A DNA stretch of 64,000 bases from Panacagrimonas sp052387695 (lineage in GTDB: Bacteria; Pseudomonadota; Gammaproteobacteria; Nevskiales; Nevskiaceae). Position 1 is the stretch's first letter. The number at the start of each line of letters is the position of its first letter. The position numbers were made by a program, and so were the translations under genes. Below are positions 1-7,894 of this stretch, one piece after another. The stretch lies in NCBI GenBank assembly GCA_052387695.1, contig JBQTIX010000044.1:1-64000 (forward strand), given 5' to 3'. The notes under the pieces were generated by a model. The model saw nothing but the letters and a program-made list of their open reading frames with translations. It had not been told where the DNA came from and ran no database searches.

Positions 1-120
1 CAATATCGGTTCAACCGGCGATACGACCTGGCGAAAATTCTCCAGAGGCTGATCCGAGCCTCCGCCACCACCCGTGCCTATCCCGCTCCCACAATCAGAA
101 TGGCTGAGGGTCGTTGCTAA
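1..120 (+). pseudogene. 3' end of an IS1595/ISXO2-like transposase (cut by window edge)
   Basis: Frame 1 is open from the first base to a TAA at 118-120 and encodes a 39-residue C-terminus containing YRFNRRYDLAKILQRL and then a proline-containing stretch ending MAEGRC. An RFNRR motif followed by a short Leu-rich helix is how IS1595 (ISXO2-like) DDE transposases end, from family knowledge. Only the tail is inside the window, so it cannot be told whether the element is intact upstream. No terminal inverted repeat could be assigned in the bases after the stop. It could be an old remnant. Confidence 0.6.
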
Positions 121-630
121 TCAGGAAACTCTGTGGCAGGCGGGTTTGAACGGGCGGTGAGCAACGCAGCGCCAGTTCGGCTAAACCTCGACCCCTTCCG
201 CGTTCATTCGCGTGATCCGCGGCCATAAATCCTGTTGCCAAATCAGGTTTGTCTACACCCTCTGAGTCGAGCTTTTCGCGAGCACGCGCTCGCAACCGAC
301 AAACGGTAGTTGACCGCTCCGGAGCCGGATTTAAGATGCATCCCACGACCAAACAAGTATTTGTTTGATACCTGTTGGCACAACGAGCGCCGAAGCCTCG
401 GGGAGGAGAGTCCGAGTAGCACGCGCAGATCACAACAAGACGCGCACACCCAAGTCTGGCCCCTGGCCCAGGATTCCGAATCGATAGAAAACAAATCATT
501 GTTATAAGTGTTCGATGCGGGCTCTTTTCGAGCTTCGCGCAACACGCTGCTCGCGCATTTGCCGACGGCAAAGCCGGTGTGAGAGCAAAAAAATACTGAA
601 CGTCACAGAACGCGGTTGAGGAGACAAGGC
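121..630. other. Intergenic region between transposase tail and TonB receptor gene
   Basis: No convincing gene is seen in these 510 bases; the open frames have no recognisable motif and no ribosome binding site. The stretch holds a perfect inverted repeat at 350-367 (listed separately). The last 100 bases are less GC-rich, with an A-run near 587-593, and probably contain the promoter of the receptor gene that follows. Confidence 0.6.
350..367. promoter_or_regulatory. Inverted repeat CAAACAA-gtat-TTGTTTG, candidate operator
   Basis: Seven-base arms match perfectly around a 4-base spacer, in AT-richer sequence upstream of the TonB-dependent receptor gene. The size and symmetry suit a dimeric repressor site, but no second copy was seen in the window, and it lies 264 bases from the start codon. 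Function is inferred from symmetry only. Confidence 0.3.
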
Positions 631-3228
631 ATGAAGGGAAAGAAGGTTTCGGGTGAGTCGTCGCTGGCCCCACACGTCGTGACGATGAGGCCGAGCGTGT
701 GGCTTGTGGCTATGGTCGGTTTGTGGGCTCCGTGTTTCGGTGCGAATGCGCAGGAGGCGCCCGAGCCGATTGCCGAAGGAACTCCAGAGCTCTCCTCGTT
801 GCCGGTTGCCGAGCCTGCCCCGGCCTTGGATTCTTTGTCGGCCGACGATGGCGCCAACGCGGCTCATGCCCCCGAACGAACCGGCAGCACCAGCCGCCTG
901 CTGGAAGAGATTGTCGTCACGGCGCAGAAGCGCGAAGAAAATCTGGCCGACGTGCCGATCTCGGTCCAGGCCTTCAGCGCGGCGTCGCTCGATGCGCGCG
1001 GCATCTCGGATCAAGCCGGCCTGATGAAGGCGACGCCGGGCCTGGACGTCGGCAGCCAGGCCGGTTTCGTGAGCCTCTTCCTTCGCGGTATCGGCACGGA
1101 AGCATGGCTGACGGCCGATCCCAGCATCGCGAGCTACGTCGATGGGGTGTACTTCCCCTATGCGCCGTCGATCGTGCAGCAGTTCGGCGCCGTCGAGCGT
1201 GTGGAAGTTCTCAAGGGCCCGCAGGGAACCTTGTTCGGCCGCAACGCGGTAGGCGGTGCGATCAGCGTGATCACCAAGGCGCCCGATTTCGACGAGCAGG
1301 AAACCGAGGTCGAGACCGCCATCGAAAACTTCGATACCACGCGACTGAAGGTCTACACGAACATCCCGATAACGGACACGTTCGCCATGAACATGAGCGC
1401 GTTCTATGCCAGCGGCAATCCGTACCTGGAGGGCAGCACCAGCGGCAGTCCGGCCCTGGCGCTCAATGAAGAGTCCAGCAAGGGTATTCGCCTGAAGGCC
1501 CGCTGGGCGCCGCTCGACGAGTTGGACATGACCTTCGGCGTGGTCCGCACGCATGCGCAGAACAACGGCGCGCTGCCCCTGAATCGCAATCCCAGCCTGC
1601 TGGGAAAGCTGGCCGGCGTGCCTCCGGCGGGCAAGTACGAAACCCACGTCGACGAGCGCCTGTACCTGAATTTCGACACGACGGTGTACCAGGGCGAGAT
1701 CGTCTACAACGCCCCGTGGTTCGACTTGAAGCTGCTGGCCAGCGACCAGTTCAACAGCCAGCCCTACAACTACGATTTCGACGGCTCCGAACGACCGCTG
1801 GTGTCTTTCGACATTCCGGTTCACTACGGCGACATCCAGGAGGCCGAGATTCAGTTTTTGTCCAACGAAGGGACTCCAGGGTCCGATTGGCTGACCATCA
1901 CCGCGGGCGTCTTCCTGTTCAAGAACGAGCAGGGCTTCGACCCGATTCGTGTCACCGTCGGCAACCTCAATCCCACCGCCTTGGCCCAGGAAACGGGCCT
2001 GCCCGTACCCCCGGGCTTGCAGGCCGCATTCGACAATTTCTACGGCGCCGCCGGCGGCTTCGTGGACTTTCTCAACGAGCTCAATGCGGCCAACCCGCTG
2101 TTGCAGCCCCTGGAACTTCCTCCGCTGCCCCAGGCCGACGAGCCGTTCTACACCGTGGAGAACACCGCGCTGGTGGAGACGGATTCCCTCTCGGAGTACC
2201 TGCAGGTCACAGCCAAGCTCGCCGACTGGGTGTCGCTGACCCTGGGCGGGCGTTACCAGAACGAGCAGCGCGGCGTGCTCAAGTCGGATACCAACCTGCA
2301 GTTGCTGGGCGACGACTCCAGGGTTCGCCTGCTGACCTGGACCCAGGCACGAGACGCGGATGGGAGGGCCGTACCCTTGAGCGATCGGACCAAGAAGTTC
2401 TCACCGAAGGTCTCGCTCGATTTTCATCCCTTCACCGACGATACCCTGGGCATGGGCGCGGACACGCTGCTTTACGCCAGCTACCAGGAAGCGACCAAGG
2501 CACACGCTTACAACGCCTACGCCATTTATCTCAGGCCCGCCTACGTCAAGCCTGAGAACACCACCGCTTATGAAGTCGGGCTCAAGACCACGCTGTTCGA
2601 CGGCTTGATGCGGATCAGCACGGCGGCGTTCTTCTACGAAGTCAAGGATCTCCAGACCCAGTTCGTATCGCTCGTCAACGGCGGCGCCGTCTCCTTCGAG
2701 AATGCCGGCACGGCGGAGTCCAAGGGCTTCGATTTCGACATCGCCACGGAAGTGTTCCCCAGCCTGATCGAAAACCTGTCGATGACCTTCAACGGCGCCT
2801 TCATCGATGCGGTGTACACCGAGTACACCAGCGGCTCCGGCTACAACCCGACGACCGACATCTTCAGTTCCAACAACGACTACACCGGCAACCGCAACAC
2901 GCGCTCGCCCAAGAGAAGCGGCTCGATCGCCCTGACCAAGCTCTGGAACATTCCGGGCGGGGCGCTCGAGGTCGGCGCGGATTACTACTACAACAGCGGC
3001 TTCTTCTACACCGCGTCCAACGATCCCGATTACGAGCAGCCTGAGTACGGCCTGCTCGGCGGTTTCGTCGGCTACACCTATGAACCCTGGGATGCGCGGA
3101 TCACGGTTTTCGGCAAGAACCTGACGGACGAGTACTACACCGCGGGGATCATCGCCACCGACTTCGGTTCCAACTACTCCGTCGCGCCACCGTTGCAATA
3201 CGGCGTGAAGCTCAGCATCAGCTTTTGA
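631..3228 (+). CDS. TonB-dependent receptor
   Basis: An 865-residue outer-membrane receptor that would import a large substrate using TonB/ExbBD energy. A hydrophobic N-terminal segment ending near FGANAQ acts as signal peptide. The plug domain follows an EEIVVTAQKREENLADVPIS box (about residues 95-115) and includes the VERVEVLKGPQGTLFGRNAVGG signature. The long beta-barrel ends in SISF with the terminal Phe used by BamA. I chose the ATG at 631, which has GAGGAGA just upstream, over an in-frame TTG at 616. The VTAQKREE box is typical of receptors from environmental gamma- and alphaproteobacteria, whose substrates are mostly unknown. An OmpA-like gene follows by 96 bases. A paralogue begins at 62360. 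Confidence 0.93.
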   Translation: MKGKKVSGESSLAPHVVTMRPSVWLVAMVGLWAPCFGANAQEAPEPIAEGTPELSSLPVAEPAPALDSLSADDGANAAHAPERTGSTSRLLEEIVVTAQKREENLADVPISVQAFSAASLDARGISDQAGLMKATPGLDVGSQAGFVSLFLRGIGTEAWLTADPSIASYVDGVYFPYAPSIVQQFGAVERVEVLKGPQGTLFGRNAVGGAISVITKAPDFDEQETEVETAIENFDTTRLKVYTNIPITDTFAMNMSAFYASGNPYLEGSTSGSPALALNEESSKGIRLKARWAPLDELDMTFGVVRTHAQNNGALPLNRNPSLLGKLAGVPPAGKYETHVDERLYLNFDTTVYQGEIVYNAPWFDLKLLASDQFNSQPYNYDFDGSERPLVSFDIPVHYGDIQEAEIQFLSNEGTPGSDWLTITAGVFLFKNEQGFDPIRVTVGNLNPTALAQETGLPVPPGLQAAFDNFYGAAGGFVDFLNELNAANPLLQPLELPPLPQADEPFYTVENTALVETDSLSEYLQVTAKLADWVSLTLGGRYQNEQRGVLKSDTNLQLLGDDSRVRLLTWTQARDADGRAVPLSDRTKKFSPKVSLDFHPFTDDTLGMGADTLLYASYQEATKAHAYNAYAIYLRPAYVKPENTTAYEVGLKTTLFDGLMRISTAAFFYEVKDLQTQFVSLVNGGAVSFENAGTAESKGFDFDIATEVFPSLIENLSMTFNGAFIDAVYTEYTSGSGYNPTTDIFSSNNDYTGNRNTRSPKRSGSIALTKLWNIPGGALEVGADYYYNSGFFYTASNDPDYEQPEYGLLGGFVGYTYEPWDARITVFGKNLTDEYYTAGIIATDFGSNYSVAPPLQYGVKLSISF

Positions 3229-3324
3229 TGCCGATACGCGCGTCGAAGGTCGCGTCGAAGGTTTCCAAGTCGTGGACGTGAACGGTATCCGTCCCGAGCC
3301 TGCTGCGAATCGAGGGAAAAAATC

Positions 3325-4740
3325 ATGAGAAATTTTGGGAAGGGGTTGTCAGGGTTGTTGAGCGCATGTGCGCTGGCCTGCGCGAGCCAGGGGGTGCTGG
3401 CACAGTCGGAAGCTCCGGGAGCCGACAACTCTCCGCTGCAAAGTGGCGCCTACGTCGCGCCGATGGCGCGCTACGAAATCGCCGATGAAGACAGCGGGCT
3501 GGATGACGGTCCTGGCGGCTCGATCGCCGTCGGCTACCGCAAGAACAGCTACGCCTGGGAGATCGGCGGTTTTGTCACGGACCTGGGTGGAGCGAGCGAA
3601 CAGGGCGCGATGTTGAACGGGCTGCTGTTCCCGTTCAGCGGCCTGCCCGGACTTTACGGCCTGGTCGGCGGGGGCGGCCTCGTCTACAAGGACTATGTGG
3701 ACGGACGAGAGCCCGCGACCGCGTTCGCACAGGGCGGAGCGGGTTTCCTGTTCCCGATTCAGATCGGCAACTACGAGTTCGGCATCCGCGCTGAATCCCT
3801 GTACCGCTACGGCAAGCGCGAGCGCCGGCAGAACGACAGGGATGAAGATTTCGACATCCCCAATTACTTTGGCGACATCCTCATCAATATCGGGCTTCAA
3901 CTGCCGCTGGGGTTCAAGCCACCGCCGCCGCCGCCACCACCCCCTGTTGAAGTGGTGCCGCCTGCTGCGATCTGTTCCGACACCCTCGACAACGACGGCG
4001 ACGGCCTGATCGACTTCCCTGGCGACCCGGGTTGCGCTGGGGCCAACGACAACGATGAAACCGACCCGCCGCTGTGCTCGGACGGCAAGGACAACGACGG
4101 GGATGGCCTGATCGACTTCCCCGCCGACAAGGGTTGCACGGCTGCCGACGACAACGACGAAGTCGATCCCTGCAAGATGCCTGCACCGGGCGAGCGCATT
4201 TCGCTCAAGGGCTGCGGTCTGGGCGACGTCATCGTGTTGCGCGGCGTCAACTTCGAATTCGACAAGGCCCGGCTCACCACCAACGCCAAGACCATCCTCG
4301 ACAACGTCGGCGAAGAACTCACCGCCTATCCCGAGATCGAAGTCGAACTCAGCGGCCACACCGATTCCAAAGGTTCGGACGAGTACAACCAGGTCCTGTC
4401 CGAGGAGCGTGCCGCCTCCGTCAAGGCCTATCTGGTCAAAAAGGACATCGCCGAAGCACGCATGACCACTGCCGGTAGGGGCGAATCCCAGCCGGTGGCC
4501 GACAACGAAACCGACGAAGGACGCGAGCTCAATCGCCGGGTCGAGCTGAAGGTCACCAAGGGCGTGGCCGCAGGCGGGCCTACGCTGGCGACCAAGACCG
4601 CAGGCGAAGCCGCCGTCGTGGCCGATCCCTCTGGGACCTCTCCTGGCGACACCGCTGCCGAACTCGTCCCACCGGCTGCGGAAGCAGCGGCACCTGCCGA
4701 GGCCGCTCCGAGCGATCCTTTCGCCAACGCCACGCCTTGA
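3325..4740 (+). CDS. OmpA-family outer-membrane protein with DNDGDG repeats
   Basis: A 471-residue protein with a signal peptide (cleavage near ASQGVLAQ, residue 27), a small N-terminal beta-barrel (about 40-197) and a Pro-rich linker (about 199-213). Two acidic Cys-flanked repeats follow (about 217-237 and 251-271), each with DNDGDGLIDFP, then an OmpA C-terminal peptidoglycan-binding domain (about 305-410, with FEFDKARLT, SGHTDSKGSDEYN and NRRVELKV), and an Ala/Pro-rich tail. It should anchor the outer membrane to the wall. The DNDGDG repeats resemble calcium-binding thrombospondin type 3 loops. It lies 96 bases after the TonB receptor on the same strand and may be co-transcribed. An intrinsic terminator lies downstream at 4969-4992. 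Confidence 0.9.
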   Translation: MRNFGKGLSGLLSACALACASQGVLAQSEAPGADNSPLQSGAYVAPMARYEIADEDSGLDDGPGGSIAVGYRKNSYAWEIGGFVTDLGGASEQGAMLNGLLFPFSGLPGLYGLVGGGGLVYKDYVDGREPATAFAQGGAGFLFPIQIGNYEFGIRAESLYRYGKRERRQNDRDEDFDIPNYFGDILINIGLQLPLGFKPPPPPPPPPVEVVPPAAICSDTLDNDGDGLIDFPGDPGCAGANDNDETDPPLCSDGKDNDGDGLIDFPADKGCTAADDNDEVDPCKMPAPGERISLKGCGLGDVIVLRGVNFEFDKARLTTNAKTILDNVGEELTAYPEIEVELSGHTDSKGSDEYNQVLSEERAASVKAYLVKKDIAEARMTTAGRGESQPVADNETDEGRELNRRVELKVTKGVAAGGPTLATKTAGEAAVVADPSGTSPGDTAAELVPPAAEAAAPAEAAPSDPFANATP

Positions 4741-4776
4741 GGAGTAACCCTCTCCTGAACCGCGATGTCGTCGGTA

Positions 4777-4808
4777 GCCGGGTCGTTCCGATGAAGGAAC
4801 GGCCCGGC
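4777..4808 (+). repeat. Long hairpin after the OmpA-like gene
   Basis: Arms 4777-4789 and 4796-4808 pair over 13 positions with one mismatch (GCCGGGTCGTTCC against GGAACGGCCCGGC) around a 6-base loop. It lies 36 bases after the OmpA-like stop codon. No T-run follows, so it is more likely an mRNA-stabilising or pausing hairpin than a complete intrinsic terminator. Confidence 0.45.
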
Positions 4809-4968
4809 AAGGACATTGGTTTGGGCCAGCGGTCGCCATGACGCAAGCGGGACGACTCCACCTCGCCCGTGCCGACGCCGGCGGCCCAAATGTTTTGACC
4901 GTCCCTCTCCGCTCGGCCTGGCGACAGCACCGCCACCCAAGGGCCGGGTCCTTACCCTCCGCAGCTCT

Positions 4969-4992
4969 CCCTCCGTGCGGAGGGATTTTTTT
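4969..4992 (+). terminator. Intrinsic terminator of the receptor/OmpA unit
   Basis: CCCTCC-GTGC-GGAGGG forms a 6-bp stem with a tetraloop and is followed at once by A and seven T residues. It is correctly oriented to end plus-strand transcripts from the OmpA-like gene. Confidence 0.75.
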
Positions 4993-5421
4993 CGAGGCGA
5001 GCGCACCGATGGACACAGGTTGCGACATACGGGATGCGTCGAGTCATGCAGAAACCTGCTGAAGCGTAAACGGAAAGTCGGTGGCGGTCGGGGTGCCGGT
5101 TTCCGGGGTCTGCTGTAACGGAGCTTGATGGACCTTGATATGGACGCGTCGGAAGGGCGGCGTATCGATCTCAACCCACCGCCCGATCCGTCTTCCGGGG
5201 TTCACTCCGCACAACGGGTCGGTTTTCAGCACGCGCCAACAACCCGGTTCGGAAACATCGGCAGCTGCACCAGGATGGAGGTATTGTTGGGGGTATAGAC
5301 GCGTTTATTTTGACGGCAAAGACCGCCATTGCCGCACTGCAGCGCGGATGTTGATTCCTCTTTCCGCACCACACCGCGCGATTCGCGGGCGTGGCGACGG
5401 GTACTCGGCATACTTCCCGCG

Positions 5422-5988
5422 ATGAGCACGCCGGACCTCAGATCCTACATCCGTGTCTACGACCATGATCTGGACCGGGAGATGTGTGCACGACTGGTCG
5501 CCTCCTTCGCCGCGCTGAGCCGCTTTCACCAGCCCAACGGCCGTGGTCACAAGGCCGCATTGGACCAAAGCGCCTGGACCGAGCTGAACGTCACGCGCCT
5601 GTCTGATCCTGCGTTCCTGGGCTACTTCCGCAAGCGGATCGACGAGGGCCTGAGCCGCTACAACCGCGACGTCCCCCTCCCCCTCCCGATTCCCAACTCG
5701 CCGAAAACCGCTGACCTGATCCTGAAGCGCTATCGGCCGGTCGCGGGTGATTCTTTCCAGGTGCATTTCGACGCGGTTCACGAGGTATCCAACCGTTACC
5801 TGGTCTTCCTGTGGTATCTGAACGACGTCGCCAGCGGCGGCGAAACCGAGTTTCCGGGACTCGATCTGCGCATCGAGGCGCGCGAAGGCCGGCTCCTGAT
5901 GTTTCCGCCGTACTGGATGTTTGCGCATGCCGGGCTTGAGCCGGCATCCGGCGATAAATACATCCTGTCGACCTACCTGCTGTTCTGA
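5422..5988 (+). CDS. 2OG-Fe(II) oxygenase, prolyl-4-hydroxylase-like
   Basis: A 188-residue member of the 2-oxoglutarate/Fe(II) dioxygenase superfamily, likely hydroxylating a peptide or protein side chain. The iron triad is visible: H115 and D117 in QVHFDAVH, and H169 in FAHAG. K179 in SGDKYILS sits where the 2-oxoglutarate carboxylate is bound, and GGETEFP (139-145) is typical of the P4H fold. It has no signal peptide and should be cytoplasmic. An upstream in-frame ATG at 5329 would add 31 residues without family similarity, so 5422 is preferred, although no strong Shine-Dalgarno is present. It converges on the TPR-sulfotransferase gene with only 14 bases between the stops, and opens the hydroxylase/sulfotransferase island. 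Confidence 0.85.
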   Translation: MSTPDLRSYIRVYDHDLDREMCARLVASFAALSRFHQPNGRGHKAALDQSAWTELNVTRLSDPAFLGYFRKRIDEGLSRYNRDVPLPLPIPNSPKTADLILKRYRPVAGDSFQVHFDAVHEVSNRYLVFLWYLNDVASGGETEFPGLDLRIEAREGRLLMFPPYWMFAHAGLEPASGDKYILSTYLLF

Positions 5989-6002
5989 TTTCGCCGGGCT
6001 TG

Positions 6003-7826
6003 TCAGCCCTCGTATCCCCATCGGTCGAGATAAGGTCGCAGGATGCGGCGGACTTCGTCGAAATATTTTTCGTAAGAACGCCAGCGATCGATTGCCGACC
6101 GGTTCACCGGCTGAGTGACCTGTGCGTAGCTGGGCGTGCTGATGTAACCGCGCTCCTTTGCGCGTCGCGCCGGGTCGAGCAGGGCCGGGTCCCAGGGTAG
6201 ATCGAGAAAGGCCACCGCCCGGCGGGTCTCGTTCTCGAAGTCCGATACCAGGCGTTCGTATCGAATCTCGCAAACCGTCGGCACGAGCTTGGTCGCTTCT
6301 GAAAACCAGAAATCGAAGGCCCGCACATAAGCCCGCGCAAGCCGCTCCAGGTTCGAGCAAAGCGACGCGAACTCGGGCGCGCGGAAATGCTGCTGGTAAC
6401 AGGACAGCACCACGTCGCAGGGATGACGGACGGCGAGCACGATCCGCGCGTGTGGAAACAGCCGCGCGATCCCGGGCAGGCGCAGAAGATTGAGCGGGTT
6501 CTTGTCCACCAGGCGACGCGCGGGATCGCGGCGCAGCGCGCCGTCGACCCGTGAAAAGTAGAAATCCCGTGCGGCCTGCAATTGCGGTTCGGTTGCCGCC
6601 GCCAAGCGGTCCGGATACTGAATGCGGGCGCTGCGCAGGTGATCGATCGCGTTCTGCAGGAAGGCTTGTTCATCCATCGCCTGCAGACCCGGATGCGCGT
6701 CCAGTGTCTGTTCGAGGAGGGTGGTGCCGGAGCGCGGAAAACCGACAATGAAGACCGGGCTGTACGCGAGATCGGGCGCCGCAGCGCTTTCACCCCACTG
6801 CGCCACATCGGCCGGATCGCAGCCGCGATCGGCGATCGCGAACGCGGGCCGCTCACTCTTCAGGATGTGTGAGGCAGAACGCCGCAGAAACTCCTGCTGA
6901 GACGCATGCGCCGCCTCCAGTTCGGCCATGGTCTCGTCGTGACGACGCTGGGCTTCCAGGCATCGCGCCAGCGGAAACCGGACGTGATGCGACTCGTGCT
7001 CCGGCAGACCTTGCGCCAACAGCCTGCGATACCGCGCTTCGGCGGTCACAAATTTGCCGCGACGTTCCGCCAGTCGCGCCTCGATCGCGAGCCGGTCCTC
7101 GATGAATTCGCGCTCGCTCGAGGCGGCCTCCGGCGGGAGTTTCACGAGTATCGCTTCGGCTTCGTCGATCCTGTTGGAGCGTTCCAGCAATTGCGCCAGA
7201 CGCACACGGGCGAGGCCGTCCCCCGGGTCTGTATCAAGCAATTTGCGCAGCATCCTTTCGGCGGGGTCAATCGCGCCGGTCTGCATGAGGATGACGCTCG
7301 CTCGCAACCACAGCCCGCGATCGATGACGGCTGAACGTTCCAGGCCGGAGAGCAGCTTGCGCGCGGATTCATCGTCCGCTTGCGCATAGGCGGCGACCGC
7401 AGTCATGACGCGAATCTCCGGATTGCTTGGAGACTTCGCCGCGGCCTGCCGCAGGAGCGTGCGCGCCTTGCCGTATTCGAGCCGGTCGAGATGCAACAGG
7501 GCGACATTGAGAAGAAACGCTGGCGTCGGCTCGGCTCTGACTGCCGCAGCCTCGTAGGCATGCAACGCCTGGTCGTAATGTCCCGCAGCGCGCAAGGCGG
7601 TGCCCAGGTTGGACCAATGCACCGCCTGCGTCGGCTCAAGTTCGGTCAGGCGCCGGAAACTCGCGATGGCCGCTGCATGATCGCCCCGCTCGGCCTGTGC
7701 TGCACCGAGCAGGGCCAGCACTTGCACGTCGTCCGGACTCGCGACCAGGCACTGCGCGCAGCACTCCATTAATTCGGTGTACCGCTTGCGGCGGTAGAGC
7801 GTCAGCAGATGCTGGAGGGGTTCCAT
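6003..7826 (-). CDS. TPR-repeat sulfotransferase
   Basis: A 607-residue protein with an N-terminal array of tetratricopeptide repeats (about 1-310) and a C-terminal sulfotransferase domain (about 355-605). GFPRSGTTLLEQ at 362-373 is the 5'-phosphosulfate loop of PAPS-dependent enzymes. RIVLAVRHPCDVVLSCYQ (R467, S475) is the 3'-phosphate-binding motif. It would transfer sulfate from PAPS to a hydroxyl group; in TPR-linked family members the repeats are thought to hold a protein or peptide acceptor. There is no signal peptide, so it should act in the cytoplasm before export. It lies 68 bases downstream of the TonB-dependent receptor gene, separated by a terminator-like hairpin that may set a low level of enzyme relative to receptor. 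Confidence 0.9.
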   Translation of the reverse strand: MEPLQHLLTLYRRKRYTELMECCAQCLVASPDDVQVLALLGAAQAERGDHAAAIASFRRLTELEPTQAVHWSNLGTALRAAGHYDQALHAYEAAAVRAEPTPAFLLNVALLHLDRLEYGKARTLLRQAAAKSPSNPEIRVMTAVAAYAQADDESARKLLSGLERSAVIDRGLWLRASVILMQTGAIDPAERMLRKLLDTDPGDGLARVRLAQLLERSNRIDEAEAILVKLPPEAASSEREFIEDRLAIEARLAERRGKFVTAEARYRRLLAQGLPEHESHHVRFPLARCLEAQRRHDETMAELEAAHASQQEFLRRSASHILKSERPAFAIADRGCDPADVAQWGESAAAPDLAYSPVFIVGFPRSGTTLLEQTLDAHPGLQAMDEQAFLQNAIDHLRSARIQYPDRLAAATEPQLQAARDFYFSRVDGALRRDPARRLVDKNPLNLLRLPGIARLFPHARIVLAVRHPCDVVLSCYQQHFRAPEFASLCSNLERLARAYVRAFDFWFSEATKLVPTVCEIRYERLVSDFENETRRAVAFLDLPWDPALLDPARRAKERGYISTPSYAQVTQPVNRSAIDRWRSYEKYFDEVRRILRPYLDRWGYEG

Positions 7827-7840
7827 CTTCGGAAGATATA

Positions 7841-7875
7841 AAGAAAAGGGCCGCGTAGCTTGCGCGACGCGGCCC
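7841..7875 (-). terminator. Terminator or attenuator between receptor and TPR-sulfotransferase
   Basis: Arms 7848-7856 and 7867-7875 are a perfect 9-bp GC-rich inverted repeat (GGGCCGCGT/ACGCGGCCC). Read on the minus strand the stem is followed by TTTTCTTT, making a standard intrinsic terminator 20 bases after the receptor stop codon. Because the sulfotransferase gene follows on the same strand 15 bases later, it may act as a leaky attenuator rather than a full stop. Confidence 0.75.
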
Positions 7876-7894
7876 CGGGTCCATCAAACGCGCC

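Larger units (their letters stand above)
4741..5421. other. Intergenic region with two hairpins, no gene seen
   Basis: These 681 bases contain a long hairpin at 4777-4808 and an intrinsic terminator at 4969-4992. The remainder, 4993-5421, has no open frame with family motifs or a ribosome binding site, and should hold the promoter of the oxygenase gene that starts at 5422. Confidence 0.55.

Noticed and set aside
502..1824. Long minus-strand open frame opposite the first TonB receptor
   Set aside because: Low-complexity Arg/Gly/Val-rich translation with no motif; it mirrors the codon structure of the receptor gene on the other strand.
3349..5028. 559-codon minus-strand frame over the OmpA-like gene
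   Set aside because: Shadow of the OmpA-like gene and terminator region; no ribosome binding site or family similarity.
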